The position numbers were made by a program, and so were the translations under genes. Shown here one piece after another: positions 28,323-35,654 of a stretch of 64,000 bases of DNA. The DNA is from Nakamurella alba (GTDB taxonomy: Bacteria > Actinomycetota > Actinomycetes > Mycobacteriales > Nakamurellaceae). The notes under the pieces were generated by a model, which made no database searches, was not told the DNA's origin, and saw only the letters and a program-made list of their open reading frames with translations. The stretch is taken from NCBI RefSeq assembly GCF_009707545.1, contig NZ_WLYK01000001.1:1178001-1242000 (forward strand). Reading direction: 5' to 3'. Position 1 is the first letter of the stretch; every line of letters begins with the position of its first letter.

Positions 28323-29392
28323 GCGATCCGAGGGTGCCGGTACCGGACCGGTTGACACTGGCCAGGTACGCGGGCGACGGTGCCGCGTACGGCGGCGTGC
28401 GGTCGGTGGTGCTGGACGACGGCAGCGAACGCGGCATCCGGGTGCTGGAGTTCCGCACCGGCGGCGGCCTGCGGTTCGACGTGCTGGTGGACCGCGCGAT
28501 GGACATCGGGCTCGCCGAGTTCGACGACGTGTCGGTCGGCTGGCGGTCGGCCACCGGGTTCGTGCACCCGGGACTGCACGAGAACGCCGACGAGGACGGA
28601 CTGTCCTGGCTGCGCAGCATGTCCGGGTTGGTGGTGACCGGCGGCCTGGACCACACCCTGTTCGGCGGCGAGGTGGACGCGAGCCACTACGCCTACCCGC
28701 CGAGGCCGACGGTGCGGCACGGCCTGCACGGCCGGGTCGGCAACATCCCGGCGCGGCTGATCGGCTACGGGCAGGAGTGGGTCGACGGCCGCGCGGTGCT
28801 CTGGGCCGAGGGAGAGGTGCGCCAGGCGACCAATTTCGGCGAGCACCTGGTGCTGCACCGGCGGATCGAGGTGGACCTGGGTGGCACCGAGATCCGGCTG
28901 ACCGACGAGGTGCGCAACGCCGGGTTCGAGCGGACCCCGCACATGTTCCTCTACCACGTGAACGTCGGCTGGCCGCTGCTGGACCGGGGTGTCCGGTTCG
29001 TCGCGGACATCGCCGAGACACTCTGGCAGACGGACAGTGTCGCGGAGCAGGGGATCGATCATCTGGTGTTCGACGCGCCCGTGCGCAGCGCGATCGAGCA
29101 AGTCTACGAGCACCGGCTGGTGCCGGACGCCGACGGCCGGTTCGTGGTCGGCCTGCACAACGACACGCTGGGCCTGGCCTTCGAACTGGTGCTGGACCCG
29201 GCGGCGTTCCCGTGCTTCTTCGAGTGGCTGAACCTGCGCGAGGGGGCGTGGGCGCTGGGGCTGGAGCCGTCGACGCACCACGTCGCGGGCGATGCCGCCG
29301 CCCGGGAGGACGGCTCGATGATCTGGCTGGAGCACGGCGAGAGCCGCCGCTACGACACGGTCTTCCGGTTCTCCAGGAGCACGTCGGCGTGA
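28319..29392 (+). CDS. Aldose 1-epimerase-like protein (DUF4432)
   Basis: A 357-residue galactose-mutarotase-fold protein. The region RPTVRHGLHGRVGNIPA with its His pair, TPHMFLYHVNVGWPLL, and WLNLREGAWALGLEPST are characteristic. Members of this DUF often lie in sugar-acid gene clusters and probably interconvert anomers, but biochemistry is limited. GTG 28319 overlaps the SDR stop; the end overlaps the dehydratase start (GTGA). Cytoplasmic, no signal peptide. Confidence 0.8.
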   Translation: MSDPRVPVPDRLTLARYAGDGAAYGGVRSVVLDDGSERGIRVLEFRTGGGLRFDVLVDRAMDIGLAEFDDVSVGWRSATGFVHPGLHENADEDGLSWLRSMSGLVVTGGLDHTLFGGEVDASHYAYPPRPTVRHGLHGRVGNIPARLIGYGQEWVDGRAVLWAEGEVRQATNFGEHLVLHRRIEVDLGGTEIRLTDEVRNAGFERTPHMFLYHVNVGWPLLDRGVRFVADIAETLWQTDSVAEQGIDHLVFDAPVRSAIEQVYEHRLVPDADGRFVVGLHNDTLGLAFELVLDPAAFPCFFEWLNLREGAWALGLEPSTHHVAGDAAAREDGSMIWLEHGESRRYDTVFRFSRSTSA

Positions 29393-30534
29393 GGATCACC
29401 GGCTACCGGAGCCTGGTGACGGTGCACGACTGGGGCCGGCCGATCGGTGACGTCAACGGCGTGGTGCCCGGCGGGATCACCGAGGTGCCGGTGCTGGTGC
29501 TGACCACCGACAGCGAGCTGGTGGGCATCGGTCTCGGCCAGCACGCGGAGATCGGCCGGGTGTTCCCGGTGGTGGACGGCGAGGACCCGCGCGCGGTGCC
29601 GGCGCTCTACGACCGGATGCTGTCGGCGGTGTTCAAGTCGGGGCACCAGGGAAGTACCTACGGCGCGATCGCGGCGATCGACATGGCGCTGTGGGATCTG
29701 AAGGCGAAGATGGCCGGTGAGCCGCTGTGGCGCACGCTCGGTGGCCGCGACCCGGTGGTCCCCGGTTACGCCTCTGGCCTGGACGCCGGCCTGGACGATG
29801 CCGGCCTCGAGGCACTGCACACCCGTTTCGCCGCCGCCGGTTTCACCGGTGCGAAGGTGAAGGGCGGGCTGGACGTCGAGGTCGACCTGCACCGGATCCG
29901 GCTGGTGACCGACCTGCTGTCGCGGCCCGGCCGGCCCGCCTGGTGCGCACTCGACGTCAACGAGGTGTGGAACGGCGGCCAGGCCCGGCGGTACCTGCGG
30001 CAGGCGGAGCAGGAGCTGGATCTGGCCTGGGTCGAGGAGCCGCTGCGCCGCTGGGACGCGGACGGTATGGCGCGGCTGCGGGCGTCGGTGGGCACGCCGA
30101 TCGCGACGGGGGAGAACCTGACCGGGTCCGAGATGTTCCGGCCGTTGCTGGACGCGGGTGCGGTGGACATCGTGCAGACCGGGAGCGTCTGGGGAATCAC
30201 GCATTTCCTGCGGGTGGCTGCCGCTGCGCACGCGCGTGACCTGCCGGTCAGCCCGGTCGGGTACCACTGCAACCCGTTGGCCGCGGCGGCCAGCGCGATC
30301 CCCAACCACCTGACCACCGAGATCCAGGACCTGATCATGCCGGTGGGTCTGACCGTGGACCAGCGGTTCGACGACGGCGCCGTGATCCTCGGCACCACCC
30401 CCGGCCTCGGCATCGTGCTGGACGAGACGGCCATCGAACAACGACGCAGCACAGGTCCCTGGGCGCAACCCTGGGCCTCCCACCTCCGCCCAGACTCCGC
30501 CGGCAAGCACCTTCACCTGAAAGGCACCTCATGA
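29389..30534 (+). CDS. Enolase-superfamily sugar-acid dehydratase (mandelate racemase group)
   Basis: A 381-residue protein with an N-terminal capping domain and C-terminal barrel. The catalytic base motif is GAKVKGG (Lys-x-Lys); metal ligands are Asp in ALDVNEVW, Glu in WVEEPLRRW and Glu in ATGENLTG. The distal His is probably in VGYHCNPLA. It should dehydrate an aldonate to the 2-keto-3-deoxy acid, for example L-fuconate or a similar acid, feeding the SDR and FAH enzymes that follow. It overlaps neighbours by 4 bp on both sides. Confidence 0.85.
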   Translation: MRITGYRSLVTVHDWGRPIGDVNGVVPGGITEVPVLVLTTDSELVGIGLGQHAEIGRVFPVVDGEDPRAVPALYDRMLSAVFKSGHQGSTYGAIAAIDMALWDLKAKMAGEPLWRTLGGRDPVVPGYASGLDAGLDDAGLEALHTRFAAAGFTGAKVKGGLDVEVDLHRIRLVTDLLSRPGRPAWCALDVNEVWNGGQARRYLRQAEQELDLAWVEEPLRRWDADGMARLRASVGTPIATGENLTGSEMFRPLLDAGAVDIVQTGSVWGITHFLRVAAAAHARDLPVSPVGYHCNPLAAAASAIPNHLTTEIQDLIMPVGLTVDQRFDDGAVILGTTPGLGIVLDETAIEQRRSTGPWAQPWASHLRPDSAGKHLHLKGTS

Positions 30535-31373
30535 AGCTCGCCCGCATCGGCGCCCCCGGCCAGGAACGCCCGGCCGCTTCCACCGACGGCCTCACCTGGT
30601 ACGACATCGCCGACCTGATCGGTGATCTCAACGGCCCGACGCTGGAGACGGCGCTCCCCACCATCACCGCCGCCCTCGCCGCCCACACCCTCCCTGTCAC
30701 CGAGCCCACGAGGTTCGGCCCACCCGTCGCCGGCATCGGCAAGATCATCTGCATCGGGCTGAACTACCGGGACCATGCTGCCGAGACCGGTGCCACGCCA
30801 CCCTCCGAGCCGATCCTGTTCCTGAAGACCCCGGACACCGTGGTCGGCCCCGACGACACGGTGCTGGTGCCGCGGAAGTCGGTGAAGACCGACTGGGAGG
30901 TGGAACTGGCGGTGGTGATCGGTGCGACCGCGCGGTACCTGGAGTCCGAGGAGGAGGCGGCGGCCTGCATCGCGGGATACGCCATCTCGCACGACGTCTC
31001 GGAGCGCGAGTTCCAGATCGAGCGTGGCGGGCAATGGGACAAGGGCAAGAACTGCGAGACGTTCAACCCGCTCGGCCCGTGGCTGGTCACCGCCGACGAG
31101 GTGCCCGACCCGCAGGCGCTGGGATTGCGGTTGAGCGTCAACGGCACGACGATGCAGGACGGCACCACCGCCGACATGATCTTCGGCGTCACCCATCTCG
31201 TGCACTACCTGAGCCAGTTCATGGTGCTGCGGCCGGGCGACGTGATCAACACCGGGACGCCGGCGGGGGTGGCACTGGGTCGGCCCGATCATCCGTACCT
31301 GCGGGCCGGTGACGTGGTGGAGCTGGAGATCGACGGCCTGGGCCGGCAGCGGCAGACCTTCGGGCAGGCCTGA
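30531..31373 (+). CDS. FAH family hydrolase (2,4-diketo-3-deoxy-L-fuconate hydrolase-like)
   Basis: A 280-residue fumarylacetoacetate hydrolase family enzyme. IICIGLNYRDHAAE, WEVELAVVIG with the metal-binding Glu pair, ISHDVSERE, and VINTGTPAGVALG are the family blocks. In the oxidative L-fucose or L-rhamnose route this type cleaves the 2,4-diketo-3-deoxy acid to pyruvate and L-lactate. Its position between dehydratase and SDR fits that order of reactions. ATG 30531 overlaps the dehydratase stop. Confidence 0.85.
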   Translation: MKLARIGAPGQERPAASTDGLTWYDIADLIGDLNGPTLETALPTITAALAAHTLPVTEPTRFGPPVAGIGKIICIGLNYRDHAAETGATPPSEPILFLKTPDTVVGPDDTVLVPRKSVKTDWEVELAVVIGATARYLESEEEAAACIAGYAISHDVSEREFQIERGGQWDKGKNCETFNPLGPWLVTADEVPDPQALGLRLSVNGTTMQDGTTADMIFGVTHLVHYLSQFMVLRPGDVINTGTPAGVALGRPDHPYLRAGDVVELEIDGLGRQRQTFGQA

Positions 31374-31374
31374 G

Positions 31375-32130
31375 ATGGGCGACTTCGACGGGCTCCGCGC
31401 CCTGGTCACCGGCGGTGCGTCCGGCATCGGCCTGGCCACCGCCGTGGCCCTGCAGGCCGCCGGCGCCACCGTCACCGTGCTGGACCGCGCCGACGATCCG
31501 GACCTGCCCGACGGCCTGGCCTTCGTGCACGCCGACATCTCCGACAGTGCCGGCGTCGCAGCGGCGGTCGACACGGCGGTGGAGACCATGCGCGGACTGG
31601 ACATCCTGGTGAACAACGCCGCGATCGGTGCGGTCGGCGGGGTGGAGACGAACTCCGACGAGGAGTGGCACCGGGTGCTGGACATCAATGTGGTCGGCAC
31701 CGTCCGCGTCTGCCGCGCCGCCCTCCCCGCCCTGCGCGCATCGGCCGCGGCCGCGATCGTGAACATCGGCTCCGTCGCCGCCACGGTCGGTCTCCCGCAA
31801 CGGGCGCTGTACTCCGCCGCGAAGGGGGCAACGCTGTCGCTGAGCCAGGCGATGGCCGCCGACCTGCTGCCGGAGGGCATCCGGGTCAACGTGGTCAACC
31901 CCGGCACCGCCGACACCCCCTGGGTGCAGCGGCTGCTCGCCCAGGCCGACGACCCCGCCGCCGAGCGCACGGCACTGGAGGCGAGACAACCCCACGGCCG
32001 CCTGGTCGCGGCCGAGGAGGTCGCCGCCGCCGTGCTCTACCTGGCCGGCCCGGCCGCAGGCTCCACCACCGGCACCTACGTCGCGGTGGACGGCGGCATG
32101 CAGACCCTGCGCCTGCGACCGCGAGGCTGA
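31375..32130 (+). CDS. Short-chain dehydrogenase (2-keto-3-deoxy-L-fuconate dehydrogenase candidate)
   Basis: A 251-residue SDR with TGGASGIGLA at residue 13, NNAAIG, catalytic Ser in NIGSVAATV and YSAAK. The Asp in VLDRAD after the second strand points to NAD. It begins 1 bp after the FAH gene stop. With the FAH hydrolase it would oxidise the 2-keto-3-deoxy acid at C4 to the 2,4-diketo compound. The pairing with FAH and mutarotase resembles known L-fucose clusters; the substrate is inferred. Confidence 0.85.
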   Translation: MGDFDGLRALVTGGASGIGLATAVALQAAGATVTVLDRADDPDLPDGLAFVHADISDSAGVAAAVDTAVETMRGLDILVNNAAIGAVGGVETNSDEEWHRVLDINVVGTVRVCRAALPALRASAAAAIVNIGSVAATVGLPQRALYSAAKGATLSLSQAMAADLLPEGIRVNVVNPGTADTPWVQRLLAQADDPAAERTALEARQPHGRLVAAEEVAAAVLYLAGPAAGSTTGTYVAVDGGMQTLRLRPRG

Positions 32131-32134
32131 CCCG

Positions 32135-32458
32135 GTGCGCCGCATCGCGTCGGTGATCCGGGTCCGACCGGAGTGGGAGCAGCGCTACCGCGAGCTGCAC
32201 GCCGCGGTGCCCGAGGGCGTGCTGGCGACGTTGACGGCGGCGCGGATCACCAATTACTCGATCTTCCTGCGGGACGGGTTGCTGTTCGCCTACTTCGAGT
32301 ACCTGGGGGAGGACTGGGCGGCGGACAGCGCACGGATCGCCGCGGACCCGGTGACGCAGGAATGGTGGGCGCTGACCGACCCGTGCCAGCAGCCCCTCGA
32401 CTCGGCGGGACCGGGCGAGCGCTGGGTGGATGCCGAGGAGGTGTTCCACCTTGACTGA
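32135..32458 (+). CDS. L-rhamnose/L-fucose mutarotase family protein
   Basis: A 107-residue YiiL/RhaM-type mutarotase that interconverts alpha and beta anomers of 6-deoxyhexoses. Conserved spots are the His in YRELHAAVPEG, Tyr in ITNYSIFLRDG, the FAYFEYLG segment, and the C-terminal WWALTDPCQQP. It starts at GTG 32135, 4 bp after the SDR stop. Its presence is the best clue that the island acts on a 6-deoxyhexose. The next gene begins 8 bp before its stop. Confidence 0.88.
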   Translation: MRRIASVIRVRPEWEQRYRELHAAVPEGVLATLTAARITNYSIFLRDGLLFAYFEYLGEDWAADSARIAADPVTQEWWALTDPCQQPLDSAGPGERWVDAEEVFHLD

Positions 32459-33293
32459 GACTCCGGTCATCGACTCGCACCATCATGTCTGGGATCTCGC
32501 CGCCCGCGACCAACCCTGGACCGCCGACCTCCCCCTCCTCCGCCGCACGTACCACTATTCCGACCTGGCACCGGCCCTCGACGTCAATGGCGTCACCGGA
32601 ACCGTCCTGGTCCAGACGGTCCCCGATCCCGACGAGACCCCCGAGATGCTCGCCGCCGCAGCAGCCAACCCGCGGATCGCCGGCGTCGTCGGCTGGGTCG
32701 ACCTCACCGCGCCCGATGTCAGCCACCGCCTCGACGCCCTGCGCGAGGCACCCGGTGCCGAGAAGCTCGTCGGCATCCGGCACCTCGTCTCGAACGAGCC
32801 CGATCCGGAGTGGCTCTGCCGGCCCGATGTGCGACGCGGACTGCAGGCGGTGGCGGACGCCGGGCTGGTGTACGACCTGCTGGTCTGGCACCACCAATTG
32901 CCTGCCGTCGTCGAGACGGTGCAGGCGATGGAGGATCTCCGGTTCGTGCTCGACCACGGCGGCAAACCGGCGATCCGGGAAGGACTGCAGGAGCCGTGGG
33001 CCGGCCACATCGCCGCCATCGCCGCCACCGAGAGGTGCGCCGCCAAACTCTCCGGCCTCGCGGTGGAAGCCGCACCGGGGTGGACCGCCGATGACCTGCG
33101 CCCGTGGACCGACCATCTTTTGGATGCCTTCGGCCCGTCCCGCACGATGTACGGCTCCGACTGGCCGGTCTGCCTGCTCGCCGGTACCTACCAGGACATG
33201 TGGAACGCCACCGCCCTGGCCCTCGCCTCCCTCTCAGCTGGCGAAAGATCAGCGGTCCTCGGCACTGTCGCACACGACTGGTACCAGATCTAG
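32451..33293 (+). CDS. Amidohydrolase family lactonase (L-fucono-1,5-lactonase-like)
   Basis: A 280-residue COG3618 metal-dependent hydrolase. The N-terminal VIDSHHHVWD carries the His-x-His metal site, with FVLDHGGKP, KLSGLAVEA and MYGSDWPVC containing further active-site residues. Homologues hydrolyse L-fucono- or related sugar lactones produced by aldose dehydrogenases, matching the AKR at 15143. TTG 32451 is proposed as start: GGAGG lies about 9 nt upstream and the family N-terminus follows; ATG 32430 would add only MPRRCST before it. It overlaps mutarotase by 8 bp, and the last 4 bp of its end overlap the convergent dehydratase. Confidence 0.83.
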   Translation: MTETPVIDSHHHVWDLAARDQPWTADLPLLRRTYHYSDLAPALDVNGVTGTVLVQTVPDPDETPEMLAAAAANPRIAGVVGWVDLTAPDVSHRLDALREAPGAEKLVGIRHLVSNEPDPEWLCRPDVRRGLQAVADAGLVYDLLVWHHQLPAVVETVQAMEDLRFVLDHGGKPAIREGLQEPWAGHIAAIAATERCAAKLSGLAVEAAPGWTADDLRPWTDHLLDAFGPSRTMYGSDWPVCLLAGTYQDMWNATALALASLSAGERSAVLGTVAHDWYQI

Positions 33294-34345
33294 GCCCACG
33301 GCAGCTCCGCCCCCTCCTCCCATCCGATGCCGACAGCGTCGGACACACGCACGTGCCCGTCGGCCCCGACCAGCGGTTCCCGGACGACGGGGACGTCGGG
33401 GATGAGCGACTCGTAGTAGGTGGTGTTGGGGATGGCGAGGCAGAGGTGGGCGTGGGCGAGGCCGCCGCCGTGCACCTCGGCGCGCAGCCGGAAGGCATCG
33501 GCGAGGTGGGCTATGCGCAGGGCGCCGGTGATGCCGCCCTTCATCATCGCGTCGGTGCGGACGTACTGCGCGCAGCCGGTGGTGATGAAGTCGGCGGTGT
33601 TCATGTGCGCGCCGTCGCTGGTCTCGGCCACGAGCAGCGGGACGCGGACCTGGTCGGCGAGCCAGCGGTGCGCGGTGACGTTGAACTCGCGCATCGGCTC
33701 CTCGTACCAGAGGTAGCCGGCGTCGGCGAGGGCGTGACCGACGTAGACGGCGTCCGGGAGGTCGAAACCGGCGCTGCCGTCGTACATCAGGGCGTAGTCG
33801 TCGCCGACGTGGTCGCGTAGCGCGGTGATGAGGGCGGAGTCGCGCTTCGCGTCGCCCCAGGCGTGCAGCTTGATGGCGGGGTAGCCGAGTTCCCGGCACT
33901 GGTCGGCGATGTCGAGGTACTGCTCGATGGAGCCGTAGGTGACTGTGCTGGCGTAGGCGGGGAGGGAGTCGCGGTAGCCGCCGAGGAACTGGTGCAGGGG
34001 GAGCCGGGCCTGCTTGGCGGCGATGTCCCAGAGGGCGATGTCGACGAGACCGAGGGCATAGATGGGCATCTCCTCGATGCGGTCGATCTCCCAGACGCGG
34101 TGCCAGAGCCATTCCCGGCGGAGCGGGTCGGCGCCGATGAGCTCGTGGCGGAGCCGGCGCTCGACGATGTCGGCGACGATGACGCCGCGCAGGGTCCAGG
34201 CGATGCCGTCGATGCCTTCGTCGGTGGTGATGCGGAGCCAGGCGGCGGTCTGCGCGGGTTCGGAGCCGGGGAGGCCGTCCCGCCAGTCGAAGGGTGTGGC
34301 GGCGGGGATGGTGTACCGGTGGACCTCGACATCGGTGATACGCAT
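33290..34345 (-). CDS. Second enolase-superfamily dehydratase/racemase
   Basis: A 351-residue mandelate racemase/muconate lactonizing enzyme family member. The base motif is AIKLHAWGD, so the second Lys of KxK is replaced by His, a variation found in some acid-sugar dehydratases. Metal ligands are Asp in LMYDGSAGFD, Glu in YEEPMREF and Glu in LVAETSDG; the distal His may be in AEVHGGGLAH. It is convergent with the lactonase (4-bp overlap at the stops) and divergent from the 2-hydroxyacid dehydrogenase. Substrate differs from the first dehydratase, judging by the low similarity. Confidence 0.83.
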   Translation of the reverse strand: MRITDVEVHRYTIPAATPFDWRDGLPGSEPAQTAAWLRITTDEGIDGIAWTLRGVIVADIVERRLRHELIGADPLRREWLWHRVWEIDRIEEMPIYALGLVDIALWDIAAKQARLPLHQFLGGYRDSLPAYASTVTYGSIEQYLDIADQCRELGYPAIKLHAWGDAKRDSALITALRDHVGDDYALMYDGSAGFDLPDAVYVGHALADAGYLWYEEPMREFNVTAHRWLADQVRVPLLVAETSDGAHMNTADFITTGCAQYVRTDAMMKGGITGALRIAHLADAFRLRAEVHGGGLAHAHLCLAIPNTTYYESLIPDVPVVREPLVGADGHVRVSDAVGIGWEEGAELPWA

Positions 34346-34372
34346 GGCCGTCCCATCTGGTGGCTGTCCTAC

Positions 34373-34391
34373 TTCATCGTATGAACTTAAG
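34373..34391. promoter_or_regulatory. Candidate operator (palindrome TTCAT-CGT-ATGAA followed by CTTAAG)
   Basis: A perfect 13-bp palindrome at 34373-34385 abuts the hexamer palindrome CTTAAG (34386-34391); ATGAA recurs at 34402, 21 bp on. It lies in an unusually AT-rich gap between the divergent dehydratase and hydroxyacid dehydrogenase genes. The 13-mer differs at only two positions from the one at 21595, so the same regulator probably binds both. Confidence 0.55.
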
Positions 34392-34451
34392 CGATTATCT
34401 TATGAAGTGCACGCGATGCACAACCACTCAGCGGCGAGAGGACAGGATGTC

Positions 34452-35420
34452 GTGAGGATCCAGGTGCGGGACCGGGAGCTCGGGAAGTACTTCCGGACGA
34501 TGCTGGAGGACCGACTCCCCGACGACGAGCTGCACTGGGTCGACCCCGACACTCCCGCACCCCTGACCGGTGCCGAGGTCTTCATCGGTCCGAGGTTCAC
34601 CGCCGCCGACGCGGGTACCGCCGACCGTCTCCGCCTGGTCCAGGTCGCCGGCGCCGGCCTCGACGCCATCGACCTCTCGGCGCTACCGCCGGGTGCGGCC
34701 TGTGCCAACCTCTACCGTCACGAACACTCCATCGCCGAGTACGCCCTGGCCGCGACGGTGCTGCTGCGCCGCGACCTGCTGGTCCAGGACCGCGGGCTGC
34801 GCGATGGCCGCTGGCTGACCCCGTCCCGTTCGCCTGGGATGCAGCACGGCCGCGATCTGAGATCCGCCCGGGTCGGGTTCATCGGGTTCGGTCACATCGG
34901 CCGGACGTGCTGGAACCTGTTCCGCGCTGCCGGAGTTGCTGCTGGCGCCGCGGTCTCCCTGTCCGGCGCCTCCGGCCGTCCCCTCGATGGGTTGGAGTGG
35001 TGGGACGACCTGGACCGCCTTGACGACCTGTGCGCAGCATCGGACGTGATCATCCTCAGCCTGCCCGCCGAGCAAGGCACCCTCGACCTGATCGGTGCCG
35101 CGCAGCTCGAGGCGCTCGGTCCGGACGGCATCCTGGTCAACGTCGGTCGCGGGCCGGTGGTCTCCCAAGATGCGTTGTACGAGGCACTGTCGTCCGGCGC
35201 GATCAAGGGAGCGGCGATCGACGTCTGGTACCACTACCCGGCAGGTTCCGAGGTGGTGGCGCCCGCCGATCACGACTTCGGTGCCCTGCCCAACGTCCTG
35301 ATGACCCCGCACGTCTCCGGCGCCACCCGCGAAACCCACCTCGCCCGGCTCGACGACATCGTCGAGAACATCGAGCGCCTGCGCACCGGCCGGCCGCTGT
35401 TGAACCTGGTCACTGGCTAG
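34452..35420 (+). CDS. D-isomer-specific 2-hydroxyacid dehydrogenase
   Basis: A 322-residue NAD(P)-dependent dehydrogenase. The NAD motif is VGFIGFGHIGR near residue 140; catalytic residues are Arg in VNVGRGPVV and His in LMTPHVSGAT, with the intervening Glu region around AIDVWYHYP. It would reduce a 2-keto acid or glyoxylate, perhaps one formed by the sugar-acid pathway. GTG 34452 (AGGA upstream) is preferred; ATG 34416 would add 12 residues and lies close to the operator. It ends the island on the right. Confidence 0.83.
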   Translation: MRIQVRDRELGKYFRTMLEDRLPDDELHWVDPDTPAPLTGAEVFIGPRFTAADAGTADRLRLVQVAGAGLDAIDLSALPPGAACANLYRHEHSIAEYALAATVLLRRDLLVQDRGLRDGRWLTPSRSPGMQHGRDLRSARVGFIGFGHIGRTCWNLFRAAGVAAGAAVSLSGASGRPLDGLEWWDDLDRLDDLCAASDVIILSLPAEQGTLDLIGAAQLEALGPDGILVNVGRGPVVSQDALYEALSSGAIKGAAIDVWYHYPAGSEVVAPADHDFGALPNVLMTPHVSGATRETHLARLDDIVENIERLRTGRPLLNLVTG

Positions 35421-35449
35421 ACTGGACGTACCGAGGGGAAGGCGTGGTC

Positions 35450-35632
35450 ATGGATCGTCGATTCGTGGGTGCAACGGTCGGTGGCGGATTACTGCTGGCG
35501 GCGGGAGTGATGATGGCTCCGGCGTCGTGGGTGCTGGTACCGGTGTGGGTCGGTGCCGTGATCGCGAATGTCCGCAGGCTGCGGGCTACCGGGTCTGCAG
35601 ATCGTTACGTGCCGCGCCACGCTGCGCGCTGA
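35450..35632 (+). CDS. Small membrane protein, unknown
   Basis: A 60-residue protein with one or two hydrophobic segments (ATVGGGLLLAAGVMMAP and VLVPVWVGAVIANV) and a basic C-terminus. GAGGGGAAGG lies upstream of the start; GTG 35444, two codons earlier, is an alternative. The TAG stop of the previous gene may double as part of a TAGACT -10 box. No family is recognised. Confidence 0.5.
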   Translation: MDRRFVGATVGGGLLLAAGVMMAPASWVLVPVWVGAVIANVRRLRATGSADRYVPRHAAR

Positions 35633-35654
35633 CCGAGCGGGGTTCGCAGCATCC

